A stretch of 15,449 nucleotides of DNA, from positions 1-15,449 of the forward strand of contig DASCRM010000061.1 in the NCBI GenBank assembly GCA_034406555.1, in the 5' to 3' direction. How positions within the stretch are numbered: the stretch's first letter is position 1; each line of letters starts with the position of its first letter. A program made the translations under genes and the position numbers. The notes beneath the pieces are model-generated. The model made no database searches. It had not been told where the DNA came from and saw only the letters and a program-made list of their open reading frames with translations. The DNA comes from SHYR01 sp034406555 (GTDB taxonomy: Bacteria > Chloroflexota > Dehalococcoidia > UBA2979). Positions 1-7,021 of the stretch are shown here, one piece after another.

Positions 1-1422
1 GGGCGCTGCCGTGCGGTTGTTCGCGGTGAAGATGAAGCCGGTGTCCGGGTTCTCCTCGATCGGGAGCTCGTCCACCGGGATCGAGCCGTCCCACTCGTGC
101 TCGCCGTCCCAGCCGGGCACGGGCAACAGCCACGCCGGGCGCTTCGGGATGCGACCGACGTACTGGAAAGCGATGTCGCCCTGCGGGTCGGCAAAGCAGT
201 AGTTGCCGCTGATCGAGTCGAGCTTTCGGAAGCCCTCGCGCGCCTCGGCGACTGTCGAGGCGGTGAAGTACAGCATGTGCGCGTCGAAGTCATGCGCCGG
301 CTCCGCGAGCCCCCATGCGGCGGCGACGACTTCCTCGTCGCTCAGCGGATCGCCTGCGACGACAGGGCCGTGACGCGTCTCCCACACCACCTCGGTCGCC
401 GCCTCGCCCCCTTTCACCTCGAAACTCTCATCGAGGCGTCTGAGCGGCTCCCAGTCGTCGCCGAAGCGTGCCTCCGGGCCGTCATCGCCCTGGCGGATCT
501 GTTCGCGGTAGAGCGTCCAGCGGTCGCCGTTCGAATGCGTCATCGTCCACGCGACCTTCGTGTTGTGGCCGTAGTAGACGGGGCCGGGATAGGCGGGGTT
601 GCAGGGTCCGGCGACCGTGAACTCCGGGCACTCCATGTGTACGACGTACCACTGGCCGGGAATGCCGACAGCGAGGTGCGGGTCACCGCAGACGATCGGT
701 GCGCCGGTGTCCGTGCGCGACCCGTGGATCACCCAGCAGTTCGACCCGCCACCCGCGGCGACGACGCCGCCCGGCGTCCCCATCGCGGCCTCGATGTCCG
801 CAGCGTACGGATGTGTCTCATCGAGCCAGCGCCCGCCAGTCGGGTTGATCAGCGTCGCGCCTTCTGCGACGTCGGAGACCAGCGCGTTCACCGCGTCGGC
901 ACCGAGCGCGCCGGCAGCCTTCGCGTAGTGCAACCGCGAGGCCCAGTGCGCCCCGGCGGAGACCATCTTCAGCACGGCGAGCGAGTCGACCGGCGTCCAC
1001 GGCTGTATCTCGTGGTCGATCGCGTGGAACTCGAACGGCTTCGGCCCGGCGGCGATCGCGGCGTTGATGCCGGCGGAGTACGCCTCCAGGATCATGCGCG
1101 AGTCGTCGGATTGCGCCTCCCACTCGCGCTCTGCGTAGCGACCGTAGCCGAGACGGCGGTTGAGGCGGTCGCGGCCCAGCAGGCCTTTGTTCAACATTCC
1201 GGCGGCACGACCGTGCGCCATCTGGCGGTAGAGCTCGATCTGGTAGAGCCGGTCCTGCCCCATGCAGAAGCCCTGCCCGAAGAAGGCGTCGCGGGCGCTC
1301 TCCGCCTTGATGTGCGGGATGCCCCAGCGGTCGCGCACGATGCGCAGGGGACCGTCGAGGCCGGCGACCGTCAGTTCGCCCTCCGTCTGAACCAGGCAAT
1401 CTTCCGGTTGAACGTTCGTCAT
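1..1422 (-). CDS. Penicillin acylase family (S45, Ntn-hydrolase) protein, C-terminus off the left edge
   Basis: Reading the minus strand from an ATG at 1422 gives an uninterrupted 474-codon frame to base 1. Family features seen: an N-terminal region with RWGIPHI (32-38) and GQGFCMGQDRLYQIELYRQM (49-68), typical of the A-chain; GGGSNCW (224-230) with Ser227 as the expected autocatalytic nucleophile that begins the B-chain; GDPHL (246-250); and near the edge GRIPKRPAW, VPGWDGEHEW and GFIFTANNR. S45 enzymes self-process into two chains and hydrolyse amides such as beta-lactams, N-acyl-homoserine lactones or N-acyl amino acids; the substrate cannot be read here. The usual length is about 700-800 residues, so roughly the last 250 or more are missing. 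No signal peptide or hydrophobic N-terminus precedes the A-chain motif, unlike classical periplasmic acylases, so a cytoplasmic location is inferred. A GAGGGG ribosome site lies just upstream and the gene diverges from the ROK kinase. Confidence 0.9.
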   Translation of the reverse strand, partial: MTNVQPEDCLVQTEGELTVAGLDGPLRIVRDRWGIPHIKAESARDAFFGQGFCMGQDRLYQIELYRQMAHGRAAGMLNKGLLGRDRLNRRLGYGRYAEREWEAQSDDSRMILEAYSAGINAAIAAGPKPFEFHAIDHEIQPWTPVDSLAVLKMVSAGAHWASRLHYAKAAGALGADAVNALVSDVAEGATLINPTGGRWLDETHPYAADIEAAMGTPGGVVAAGGGSNCWVIHGSRTDTGAPIVCGDPHLAVGIPGQWYVVHMECPEFTVAGPCNPAYPGPVYYGHNTKVAWTMTHSNGDRWTLYREQIRQGDDGPEARFGDDWEPLRRLDESFEVKGGEAATEVVWETRHGPVVAGDPLSDEEVVAAAWGLAEPAHDFDAHMLYFTASTVAEAREGFRKLDSISGNYCFADPQGDIAFQYVGRIPKRPAWLLPVPGWDGEHEWDGSIPVDELPIEENPDTGFIFTANNRTAAP

Positions 1423-1452
1423 CGCGCACCCCTCTGCGTGTTCGGCGCGGCA

Positions 1453-1461
1453 GTTATAGCA
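1453..1461 (-). promoter_or_regulatory. Extended -10 promoter element for the penicillin acylase gene
   Basis: On the minus strand this reads TGCTATAAC: a TATAAC hexamer (5 of 6 to TATAAT) preceded by TG plus one base, the extended -10 form. It lies about 30 nt upstream of the acylase ATG, leaving room for a leader of roughly 24 nt with the GAGGGG ribosome site. I see no good -35, which extended -10 promoters can lack. Confidence 0.4.
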
Positions 1462-1510
1462 TCGCGGAGGCGTGAGGCGCAGCGGCTAGACTGCCAGCGG
1501 AGGTACGCGA

Positions 1511-2461
1511 GTGGCCCAATCTGCCCCGCAGCTCGCGCTGACGGGCGACATCGGTGGGACAATGATGCGTGCGGCGCTGATCGATCGCGGCGGCAGAGTA
1601 CTTGCCCGTCGCGACAGCCCGACCGAGCCCTCGCGCGGACTCGTCGCCGCCGCGCAACTCCTCGCCGCGATGCTCACCGAGGTACGCGCGACCACCACAG
1701 AGGCAATCGCGGGAGTCGGTATTTCGACGGCCGGGCCGGTCGACCCCACGACAGGCATCTACCGCGCGCCGCCGAACCTCGGTGGCTGGGACGGGATGAC
1801 GATGGTGCCCGCGATCGAGCAGGCGCTCGGGCTGCCGGTCGCCGTCGGCCATGACGCGACGCTGGCCGCGATGGCGGAGGTCGAGTTCGGGGCGGGGCAG
1901 GGGATGCGTCACCTGCTCTACGTCACCGTCAGCACCGGCATCGGCGCTGGCATCGTCGCGGACGGCCGCCCGATCACCGGTGCGACGGGCGGGGCAGGCG
2001 AGGCCGGGCATCTGATCGTGCAGCCCGGAGGCCCGGTCTCTGGCGCGGGCTGCGGCGGCTGCCTGGAAGCGATGGCGTCGGGCAGCGGCATCGCCGCCGA
2101 GGCTCGCCGTCGCATCGGTGCCGGAGCACAGAGCTCGCTCACCGCGATCGCGGAGCCGACCGCGCGCGAAGTCTTTGAGGCCGTCGCTGCGGGCGATGCC
2201 GTCGCGGGGGCGATCATCGACGACGCGACCACCTACCTCGGTGCGGGCCTCGCGGGGCTCCTCGCAGTCTTCGATCCGGAGCTACTAGTGCTGGGCGGCG
2301 GGGTGATCGACGGGCTGCGCCCTCGCTGGGACGACGTGTTGGAGGCGACACGATCGCGGGCGCTACCACGCTACGCGGACGGTGTCCCGCTGGTGGTGAG
2401 CACGCTGGGTGACGCCGTCAGCCTGCTCGGCGCGGCGGTGCTGGCGTTCGAGCGGCCCTAG
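1511..2461 (+). CDS. ROK-family sugar kinase-like protein with degenerate zinc motif
   Basis: This 316-residue protein starts at GTG, chosen because a GGAGG ribosome site (1499-1503) lies 7 nt upstream. It has the ROK/hexokinase fold signatures: phosphate-1 DIGGT (13-17), the sugar/catalytic region with Asp115 in GHDATLAAMAE, phosphate-2 STGIGAGIV (141-149), GEAGH (163-167) and the adenosine-region LGGGV near the C-terminus. Known members phosphorylate glucose, N-acetylmannosamine, allose or fructose, or act as repressors. There is no N-terminal helix-turn-helix, so a kinase role is favoured. Two departures are visible. The usual NDAN motif reads HDAT, and the usual CxCGxxGC zinc cluster reads SGAGCGGC (177-184), keeping only the last family Cys plus a displaced Cys181. 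The substrate is therefore uncertain. The gene stands alone, divergent from the acylase, and its stop overlaps the stop of the convergent acyl-CoA synthetase gene. Confidence 0.88.
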   Translation: MAQSAPQLALTGDIGGTMMRAALIDRGGRVLARRDSPTEPSRGLVAAAQLLAAMLTEVRATTTEAIAGVGISTAGPVDPTTGIYRAPPNLGGWDGMTMVPAIEQALGLPVAVGHDATLAAMAEVEFGAGQGMRHLLYVTVSTGIGAGIVADGRPITGATGGAGEAGHLIVQPGGPVSGAGCGGCLEAMASGSGIAAEARRRIGAGAQSSLTAIAEPTAREVFEAVAAGDAVAGAIIDDATTYLGAGLAGLLAVFDPELLVLGGGVIDGLRPRWDDVLEATRSRALPRYADGVPLVVSTLGDAVSLLGAAVLAFERP

Positions 2462-3834
2462 TCCAAGACCGAGAGCGCCGCGAACGCCCGCACGGCGCGC
2501 TCCGCCGTTGGGAAGACGCCGATGCCGGCGTCGGCGTAGCGGCGCAGTACGTCGGCGTCCTGTGGAGCGCCGATCAGCGCCAGCGGCTTTCCGATGTGGT
2601 CGACCGCTGCCGACATCTGATCGGCGAAATCCGCGACACCATCACCCGAGCCGCGGCCACCGATTACGACGACGCCATCGACATTCGGATCCGCCCCTAC
2701 GATCTCGGTTACGCGGGCGTATACGTCCATCGGGCCGTACATGATCAAGCCAACATCGACGGGGTTGCGGGGCGACGTGCCGACCGCGCTGATTTCGCTG
2801 CGCAGGCGTTCGATCGTCTCCTCCGCGAGCTCAGCGAGCTGTAGGCCGGCCTCTTCGGCGGCGTCCGTCGCGGAGATGCTTGGTCCACCCGGCCCGGTGA
2901 CTATTGCGAGCCGTCGCACCGCCCCCCGAGGGTGCATGCGTAGCGCCACGACCACGTCGGCGAGGTCGTGGATCGTTTTCGCCGGAACGACGCCGGCCTG
3001 TCGTGCCATCGCCTCCCAGAGCCTGTTCGTGCCGGCGAGCGCGCCGGTGTGGCTGCGAGCGGCCCTCGCACCGCCCTCGGTGCGCCCCGACTTCCACATC
3101 ACAACCGGCTTGCGCTCTGTCGCGTAACGCAGCGCCTCGAAGAGCCGCCGACCGTCCCGCGCGCCCTCCACGTACATCGCGATCAGCTTCGTCGCGTCGT
3201 CGTCGGCGAAGTAGCGCACGAAATCGGCGGCCTCCAAATCGAGCTGATTGCCCATCGATACGACCTTGCTGAGAGCGAAGCCGCGCGTCGCGCCATCGCG
3301 AGCGAACGCGCTCACCAGCGATCCGCTCTGAGAGATGAAGCCCACGTCTCCGGATTCGGCCGGCATGTTGGGAAACGCGGCGAGCCCGAGCGAGGGCACG
3401 TAGAGGCCCATGCAGTTCGGTCCGACCAGGCGGACGCCGGCCTGCCGCGCCACCGCCAGCAGCTCGGCACCGCGCGCAGACCCTTCATCGGTACCCAGTT
3501 CATCGAAGCCGGCCGTGAACATCACCACGCCCGCGACCCCGGCCTTGCCGCAGTCCTCCACGACACTTGCCGCCGCGCCCGGCGGGGTGACGACGATCGC
3601 GATGTCGATTCGCGCTCCGATCGCGCTGACGCTGGGGTATGTCTCGAGGCCCAGAATCTCGTCGGCGTTCGGGTTCACGGGGTAGACGTTGCCGTGAAAG
3701 CCGGGCTTCTGCAGCGCCTCGAGGAACATGCGCCCGGTCTTCATGCCTCGTGGTACACCGACGACGGCCACCGAGCGCGGCGCGAAGATGCGTTCCATCA
3801 CTTCGTGTGGGACGGCCGGAGTGGAAGAGTCCAT
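2458..3834 (-). CDS. ADP-forming acyl-CoA synthetase alpha subunit (CoA-binding/ligase domains only)
   Basis: A 458-residue protein of the NDP-forming acetate-CoA ligase/pimeloyl-CoA synthetase type. It opens with a Rossmann CoA-binding domain (IFAPRSVAVVG, 16-26; VNPNADEILG near 53; GPNCMG, 138-143), then a succinyl-CoA-synthetase-like domain with ISQSGSLVSAF (167-177) and SHTGALAG (261-268), where His262 matches the phospho-histidine relay residue, and ends with a second flavodoxin-like domain (VTGPGGPSI, 312-320). These enzymes interconvert acyl-CoA plus ADP and Pi with acid plus ATP, but need an ATP-grasp beta domain. Fused versions are about 700 residues; here the beta part is absent and no separate beta gene is in the window. 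It is last in the minus-strand series, 74 nt after the URO-D-like gene. The ATG at 3834 has no ribosome site; Met13 (3798) sits right before the conserved domain and is an alternative start. Confidence 0.86.
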   Translation of the reverse strand: MDSSTPAVPHEVMERIFAPRSVAVVGVPRGMKTGRMFLEALQKPGFHGNVYPVNPNADEILGLETYPSVSAIGARIDIAIVVTPPGAAASVVEDCGKAGVAGVVMFTAGFDELGTDEGSARGAELLAVARQAGVRLVGPNCMGLYVPSLGLAAFPNMPAESGDVGFISQSGSLVSAFARDGATRGFALSKVVSMGNQLDLEAADFVRYFADDDATKLIAMYVEGARDGRRLFEALRYATERKPVVMWKSGRTEGGARAARSHTGALAGTNRLWEAMARQAGVVPAKTIHDLADVVVALRMHPRGAVRRLAIVTGPGGPSISATDAAEEAGLQLAELAEETIERLRSEISAVGTSPRNPVDVGLIMYGPMDVYARVTEIVGADPNVDGVVVIGGRGSGDGVADFADQMSAAVDHIGKPLALIGAPQDADVLRRYADAGIGVFPTAERAVRAFAALSVLD

Positions 3835-3843
3835 AGCGGCAGG

Positions 3844-3849
3844 ATTCTA
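3844..3849 (-). promoter_or_regulatory. Possible -10 box for a leaderless acyl-CoA synthetase transcript
   Basis: TAGAAT on the minus strand ends 9 nt before the ATG at 3834, so transcription could begin at or within a few bases of the start codon. The absence of a ribosome site there agrees with leaderless translation. The -35 at 17-nt spacing is poor (TGCAGA). The gene may also be read from the upstream operon. Confidence 0.25.
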
Positions 3850-3908
3850 CCCGCCTCGCGACTCGATCTGCATGAGACCTTCGACCCTGTCAGCGAGGCG
3901 GCGGGGGA

Positions 3909-4895
3909 CTAGCCCCTCGCACCTGTGGCTACGGCCTCGCGGTTCTCAGCGGGCGTCCCCGGTGGGATCGAGCAGCCTGCAGTGATGAAGAGCCGTTCCG
4001 GCCCGGTCGCGAGTGCCACCGCGGCCTGGTCGCCGGCCTGCGCCGCGGCCATTGAGTCGAGGAGGGCGTGGTCGACGCCGCCCATCACGGCCTTCGTCGT
4101 GCGCGCCTTCACCTCGGCCAGACTCGGGTTGCCCTCGCCGTGGTCGGCCCAGTTGATCACCGGCACCGGGTAGTCGAGTAGCAGATCGATCATGTTGTTG
4201 TCGCGGCAGACGTGCAGGATGTTGAACTCCGCGTCGCGGATCTGCGCGAGCAATTGCAGGTCGTACGGGCGGCCGAATTCGCGGTAGAAGTCGGGCGTGC
4301 AGACATCGTTGCTCGCCCAGCGGAGCGGCGCGAAGAAGATGCCGGCCGCACCGATCTCCAGTGCCGCCTGCGAATACTCGGTCAGTGTCTGCGTCACCGC
4401 TGCGATCGCGCTGTGCGTGGCCGCCGGATCCTCCGCGGCCAGCTCGATCAGCCGCGACTCAGACCCCGTGAGCCGTCCGACGACGGAGAGCGGCGAGAAG
4501 ACCGTGTGCACGATGTCGACCTCGTCGCCGACCTCGGAAATCAGCATGTTCAGCGCGTTCAGGTGCTCCTCGAATACCCCGCTGAATGCGTTCACCGGTT
4601 GCAGTGTCGCGAGGTCCGCCACCGAGGTGATGGCGGGGCTGGTGAGCGGCGCGGCCTGATCGTCGGTCGGCGCCCCGTACTCGCTGCCCCACGCCTCCGC
4701 GAAATAGCTGGCGCGAGGGTTGAGCTTGATGAAGTCCCAGTCGTAGGCGCGGTACTGCTCGAGCGTCGCCTCCACGAGGTCGCTGGCCGACCATTCCCGC
4801 GTGAAGTCATGCCCCCACATCGAGGCCGGCGGACGATCGAGGGGTTCGCCGGCCAGTGCCGCGCGCACGCGTTGCTTCTTCGTCATCTCAGCCAT
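3909..4895 (-). CDS. Uroporphyrinogen decarboxylase superfamily protein, MtaA/corrinoid-methyltransferase-like
   Basis: A 328-residue single-domain TIM-barrel protein of the URO-D superfamily. The N-terminal KKQRVRAALAGEPLDRPP (6-23) is typical of the non-HemE branch, and the HemE substrate motif with RQAGR is absent, so it is unlikely to act in haem synthesis. His228 and Cys230 in ILHVCRDNN and Cys308 in ITAGCSIPPGTPAEN form the HxC...C pattern that binds zinc and activates the thiol in MtaA/MtbA-type methylcobalamin methyltransferases. This supports methyl transfer or corrinoid-linked demethylation over decarboxylation. No corrinoid protein gene is in the window, so the methyl donor and acceptor are unknown. 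It lies 33 nt downstream of the isocitrate-dehydrogenase-family gene and upstream of the acyl-CoA synthetase gene, probably in one transcript. The ATG at 4895 follows AAGGCGG; Met4 is also possible. Confidence 0.82.
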   Translation of the reverse strand: MAEMTKKQRVRAALAGEPLDRPPASMWGHDFTREWSASDLVEATLEQYRAYDWDFIKLNPRASYFAEAWGSEYGAPTDDQAAPLTSPAITSVADLATLQPVNAFSGVFEEHLNALNMLISEVGDEVDIVHTVFSPLSVVGRLTGSESRLIELAAEDPAATHSAIAAVTQTLTEYSQAALEIGAAGIFFAPLRWASNDVCTPDFYREFGRPYDLQLLAQIRDAEFNILHVCRDNNMIDLLLDYPVPVINWADHGEGNPSLAEVKARTTKAVMGGVDHALLDSMAAAQAGDQAAVALATGPERLFITAGCSIPPGTPAENREAVATGARG

Positions 4896-4928
4896 CGTCT
4901 CCGCCTTTCGCTTGTCTGTTTGTACAGC

Positions 4929-5984
4929 CTACAGTCGCGCGATCAGCGCATCGCAGAACTGTTCGCTCGTGGCGTTCCCGCCCTGGTCGGGCGTGAGCGC
5001 CTTGCCGTTCTCGTAGATCCCCTCGATCGCCGCGACCAGCCGTTGGCTGGCGTCGGAGAAGTCGAGGTGATCGAGCATCATCGCCGCCGAGAGCAGCGTC
5101 GCCGTGGGGTTGATCGTGTTCGTGCCCGCGATGTCGGGCGCGGTCCCGTGTACCGGCTCGAAATACGCGAAGTCGTCGCCGTAGCAGGCGCTTGGCGCGA
5201 GTCCCAGTCCACCGACCAGCGCCGCCGCCTCGTCCGAGAGGATGTCGCCGTAGAGGTTCGGCAGCACCGCGACGTCGATCTCGTGAGGGGTCGCGACGAG
5301 GCGCCGAGCGAAGTCATCGGCAAGGTAGTTCACGTACTCAATCTCCGGGTAGTCGCGGGCCACCTCGGCAGCCACATCGCGAAAGAGCCCGTCGGTCTGC
5401 GGCAGCACGTTCCACTTGCACGCCGAGGTGACCCGGCCGATGTGGCCGCGCTCCTTACGCTCCTGCGCGAGCCGGAACGCGAACTCCACGATGCGGCGGG
5501 TGCCTGCCTCCGTGATCACCTTGATCGCGAACTGGCCGCCGTCCTCCGGCAGTGGGTTGTTGCGACGGCTGGTGAGGCCCAGCGGCACGAGTTGCTGGAG
5601 GTCGCCCTCGATGCCGGTGTACACGTCCTCCGTGTTCTCGCGCACGATCACGAAGTCGATGCCCTCCGGGTCGCGCAGCGGGCTTGCCGCGCCCGGCAGA
5701 TAGCGAGTCGGACGCACATTCGCGTAGGTGTCCTTGCCGTAGCGCAGGTAGCCAATCGCCGGGGTGAGCCCACTGGAGGAGCCAAACAGCGTCGTATCGG
5801 TCGCGTCGATCGCCTCGCGGCAGACATCGTTCCACTGGTCGCCGTGCTCGGCGGTGCCGTCTTCGCCGGAAGGCAGCTCGGTGAACTCGATCGTCGGTTC
5901 CATCGCCTGCAGCACTCGCAGCGTCGGTCCGACCGCCTCAGGAGCGGCGTCGTCGCCCGGAATCACGCACACTCGCTTGCTCAT
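4929..5984 (-). CDS. Isocitrate/isopropylmalate dehydrogenase family protein, probably NAD-dependent
   Basis: Read from ATG 5984 (GGAGA ribosome site 9 nt upstream) this is 351 residues, the normal size for NAD-linked beta-decarboxylating dehydrogenases. A longer upstream frame lacks a good start and the family N-terminus begins at SKRVCVIPGDD (2-12). Substrate-binding residues are visible: Arg91 and Arg94 in NVRPTRY, Arg115 in RENTED, Tyr122, Lys190 in SACKWN, and metal-binding Asp247/Asp251 in GDILSDE. In the cofactor loop HGTAPDIAGTNTINP (279-293), Asp284 occupies the place that is Lys in NADP-type E. coli Icd, which favours NAD. Family members act on isocitrate, isopropylmalate, homoisocitrate, tartrate or D-malate. 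The substrate helix (AIGYLRYGKDTYANVRPTRY) matches none of these clearly enough for me to name one. It is first in the minus-strand operon with the URO-D-like and acyl-CoA synthetase genes. Confidence 0.88.
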   Translation of the reverse strand: MSKRVCVIPGDDAAPEAVGPTLRVLQAMEPTIEFTELPSGEDGTAEHGDQWNDVCREAIDATDTTLFGSSSGLTPAIGYLRYGKDTYANVRPTRYLPGAASPLRDPEGIDFVIVRENTEDVYTGIEGDLQQLVPLGLTSRRNNPLPEDGGQFAIKVITEAGTRRIVEFAFRLAQERKERGHIGRVTSACKWNVLPQTDGLFRDVAAEVARDYPEIEYVNYLADDFARRLVATPHEIDVAVLPNLYGDILSDEAAALVGGLGLAPSACYGDDFAYFEPVHGTAPDIAGTNTINPTATLLSAAMMLDHLDFSDASQRLVAAIEGIYENGKALTPDQGGNATSEQFCDALIARL

Positions 5985-6067
5985 CGTTCGCAGTCTCCGC
6001 CTCATTTTGCTTCGGTAGCGCAATACTAGCCGTTGTTGACCGACACGCGCGGCAGTCCTGTGTCGAA

Positions 6068-6088
6068 CGTCCCGGGACCACTGGGACG
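6068..6088. promoter_or_regulatory. GGGAC/GTCCC repeat cluster, candidate response-regulator operator
   Basis: The divergent region 5985-6248 contains CGTCCC (6068-6073), GGGAC (6074-6078) and GGGACG (6083-6088). The first and last form an inverted repeat with a 9-nt loop, the two GGGAC copies are direct repeats 9 bp apart, and GTCCCGGGAC (6069-6078) is a perfect palindrome. DevR/DosR boxes are built from GGGAC and GTCCC half-sites, and the adjacent regulator is DevR-like. The cluster is about 84 nt upstream of the dehydrogenase start and about 160 nt upstream of the regulator start. The rest of the 264-nt region shows no convincing promoter pair. Confidence 0.3.
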
Positions 6089-6237
6089 AACGTATGTGGG
6101 AGTGTTCGCAGGTGCTCACTACGATTGTCCTATGAATGCATCGACGAATACCCCTGCAACCTCGAACAGACGGAGAGTGGTGTTAGCCTCATCGTCCGAC
6201 GATCGACCAGGGAAGACGCCGGTAATTCCCAATGGAT

Positions 6238-6242
6238 GGAGG
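6238..6242 (+). promoter_or_regulatory. Ribosome binding site that fixes the response regulator start
   Basis: GGAGG lies 6 nt before the ATG at 6249. The open frame extends upstream to 6033, but earlier Met codons (such as the one at 6132) have no ribosome site, and the added residues are low-complexity sequence ahead of the receiver domain. Confidence 0.6.
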
Positions 6243-6248
6243 CCGGTG

Positions 6249-6914
6249 ATGACTACTGAGCACCAGTACCGAGTGCTGCTCGTCGATGACCACGAGATCG
6301 TCCGGCGCGGGTTGAGGATCGTGCTCCAGGAGCGTCCGGATATCACGATCGTTGGCGAATCCGGGACGATGCAGAGCGGCATCGACGAGACAGTGCGCCT
6401 GCAGCCAGACGTTGTGATCATGGATCTCCGGCTGCCGGATGGCTCCGGTGTGGAAGCTTGCCGCGAGATTCGCAGCAAGGTACCGGACGCGAAGGTGATC
6501 ATCCTGACCTCGTACGCTGACGAGGACGCGTTGTTCGCCGCGATCATGGCGGGCGCCTCCGGCTATGTCCTGAAGGACCTCGATCCCACGCGCTTGCAGC
6601 AAGCGATTCTCACCGTTGGCAGGGGTGGCTCACTGCTCGACCCAAAGATGGCGACGACCGTGCTGGAGCGCGTTCGGAAAGGCACCATGCAGCACCCGGC
6701 CGACGACGCTTTCTCGACGCTCTCGCCTCAGGAGGATCGCATCCTCGTCTTCATTGGCGAGGGACTGACGAACCGAGAGATCGCCGAGCAGCTCTCGTTG
6801 AGTGAGAAGACGATCAAGAACTACGTCTCGCAGATCTACTCGAAATTGCATGTACAGCGTCGCTCGCAGGCAGCGACGATCGCGACCGAGCGGCGGCTCC
6901 GCAAGGAGCAGTAG
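6249..6914 (+). CDS. NarL/FixJ family response regulator, DevR/DosR-like
   Basis: A 221-residue two-domain regulator. The receiver (about 7-125) has the acidic pair Asp13/Asp14 (VLLVDDHEIVRRG), phospho-acceptor Asp59 in VVIMDLRLPDGSG, Thr87 and Lys109 in YVLKD. The LuxR-type helix-turn-helix (about 157-213) starts at LSPQEDRIL and has GLTNREIAEQL and EKTIKNYVSQIYSKL, ending in RRSQAATIATE. The Lys187-x-x-Lys190-Asn191 pattern in the recognition helix corresponds to the residues that DosR/DevR uses to contact its GGGAC-type box. No partner kinase is adjacent; the nearest is the broken PAS kinase about 3.5 kb away. It is transcribed away from the dehydrogenase operon, and both may be controlled from the shared region with GGGAC repeats. 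The 107 nt before the next gene hold a short GC hairpin without a T-run and nothing else I can call. Confidence 0.92.
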   Translation: MTTEHQYRVLLVDDHEIVRRGLRIVLQERPDITIVGESGTMQSGIDETVRLQPDVVIMDLRLPDGSGVEACREIRSKVPDAKVIILTSYADEDALFAAIMAGASGYVLKDLDPTRLQQAILTVGRGGSLLDPKMATTVLERVRKGTMQHPADDAFSTLSPQEDRILVFIGEGLTNREIAEQLSLSEKTIKNYVSQIYSKLHVQRRSQAATIATERRLRKEQ

Positions 6915-7021
6915 CCGCGCCCTGGCTTCCTCAGCCCGCCGCTCACGGGTCTGCGCGACGCCGCGCGGGCCTGCTACGCTGCGTTCGCCGCGCCGCGTGG
7001 GCGCGAGAGTAGGAGCGAGCG

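Noticed and set aside
97..1854. A 585-codon plus-strand frame covering the penicillin acylase gene and the start of the ROK gene.
   Set aside because: Antisense shadow of a gene with a complete set of S45 motifs; no recognisable domain and no ribosome site.
2968..3912. A 314-codon plus-strand frame opposite the acyl-CoA synthetase gene.
   Set aside because: Antisense shadow with biased composition and no domain.
3909..4895. Naming the URO-D family protein hemE.
   Set aside because: The HemE substrate-site motif is absent, and the HxC...C zinc pattern points to the methyltransferase branch.
4212..6029. A 605-codon open frame on the plus strand opposite the URO-D-like and dehydrogenase genes.
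   Set aside because: Its translation is Arg/Val/Leu-rich with no family motif, and it lies exactly antisense to two well-supported genes. Such long shadow frames arise from high GC at third codon positions.
6953..6966. GCGCG-acgc-CGCGC hairpin after the response regulator, considered as a terminator.
   Set aside because: Only a 5-bp stem and no following T-run; such GC palindromes are expected by chance here.
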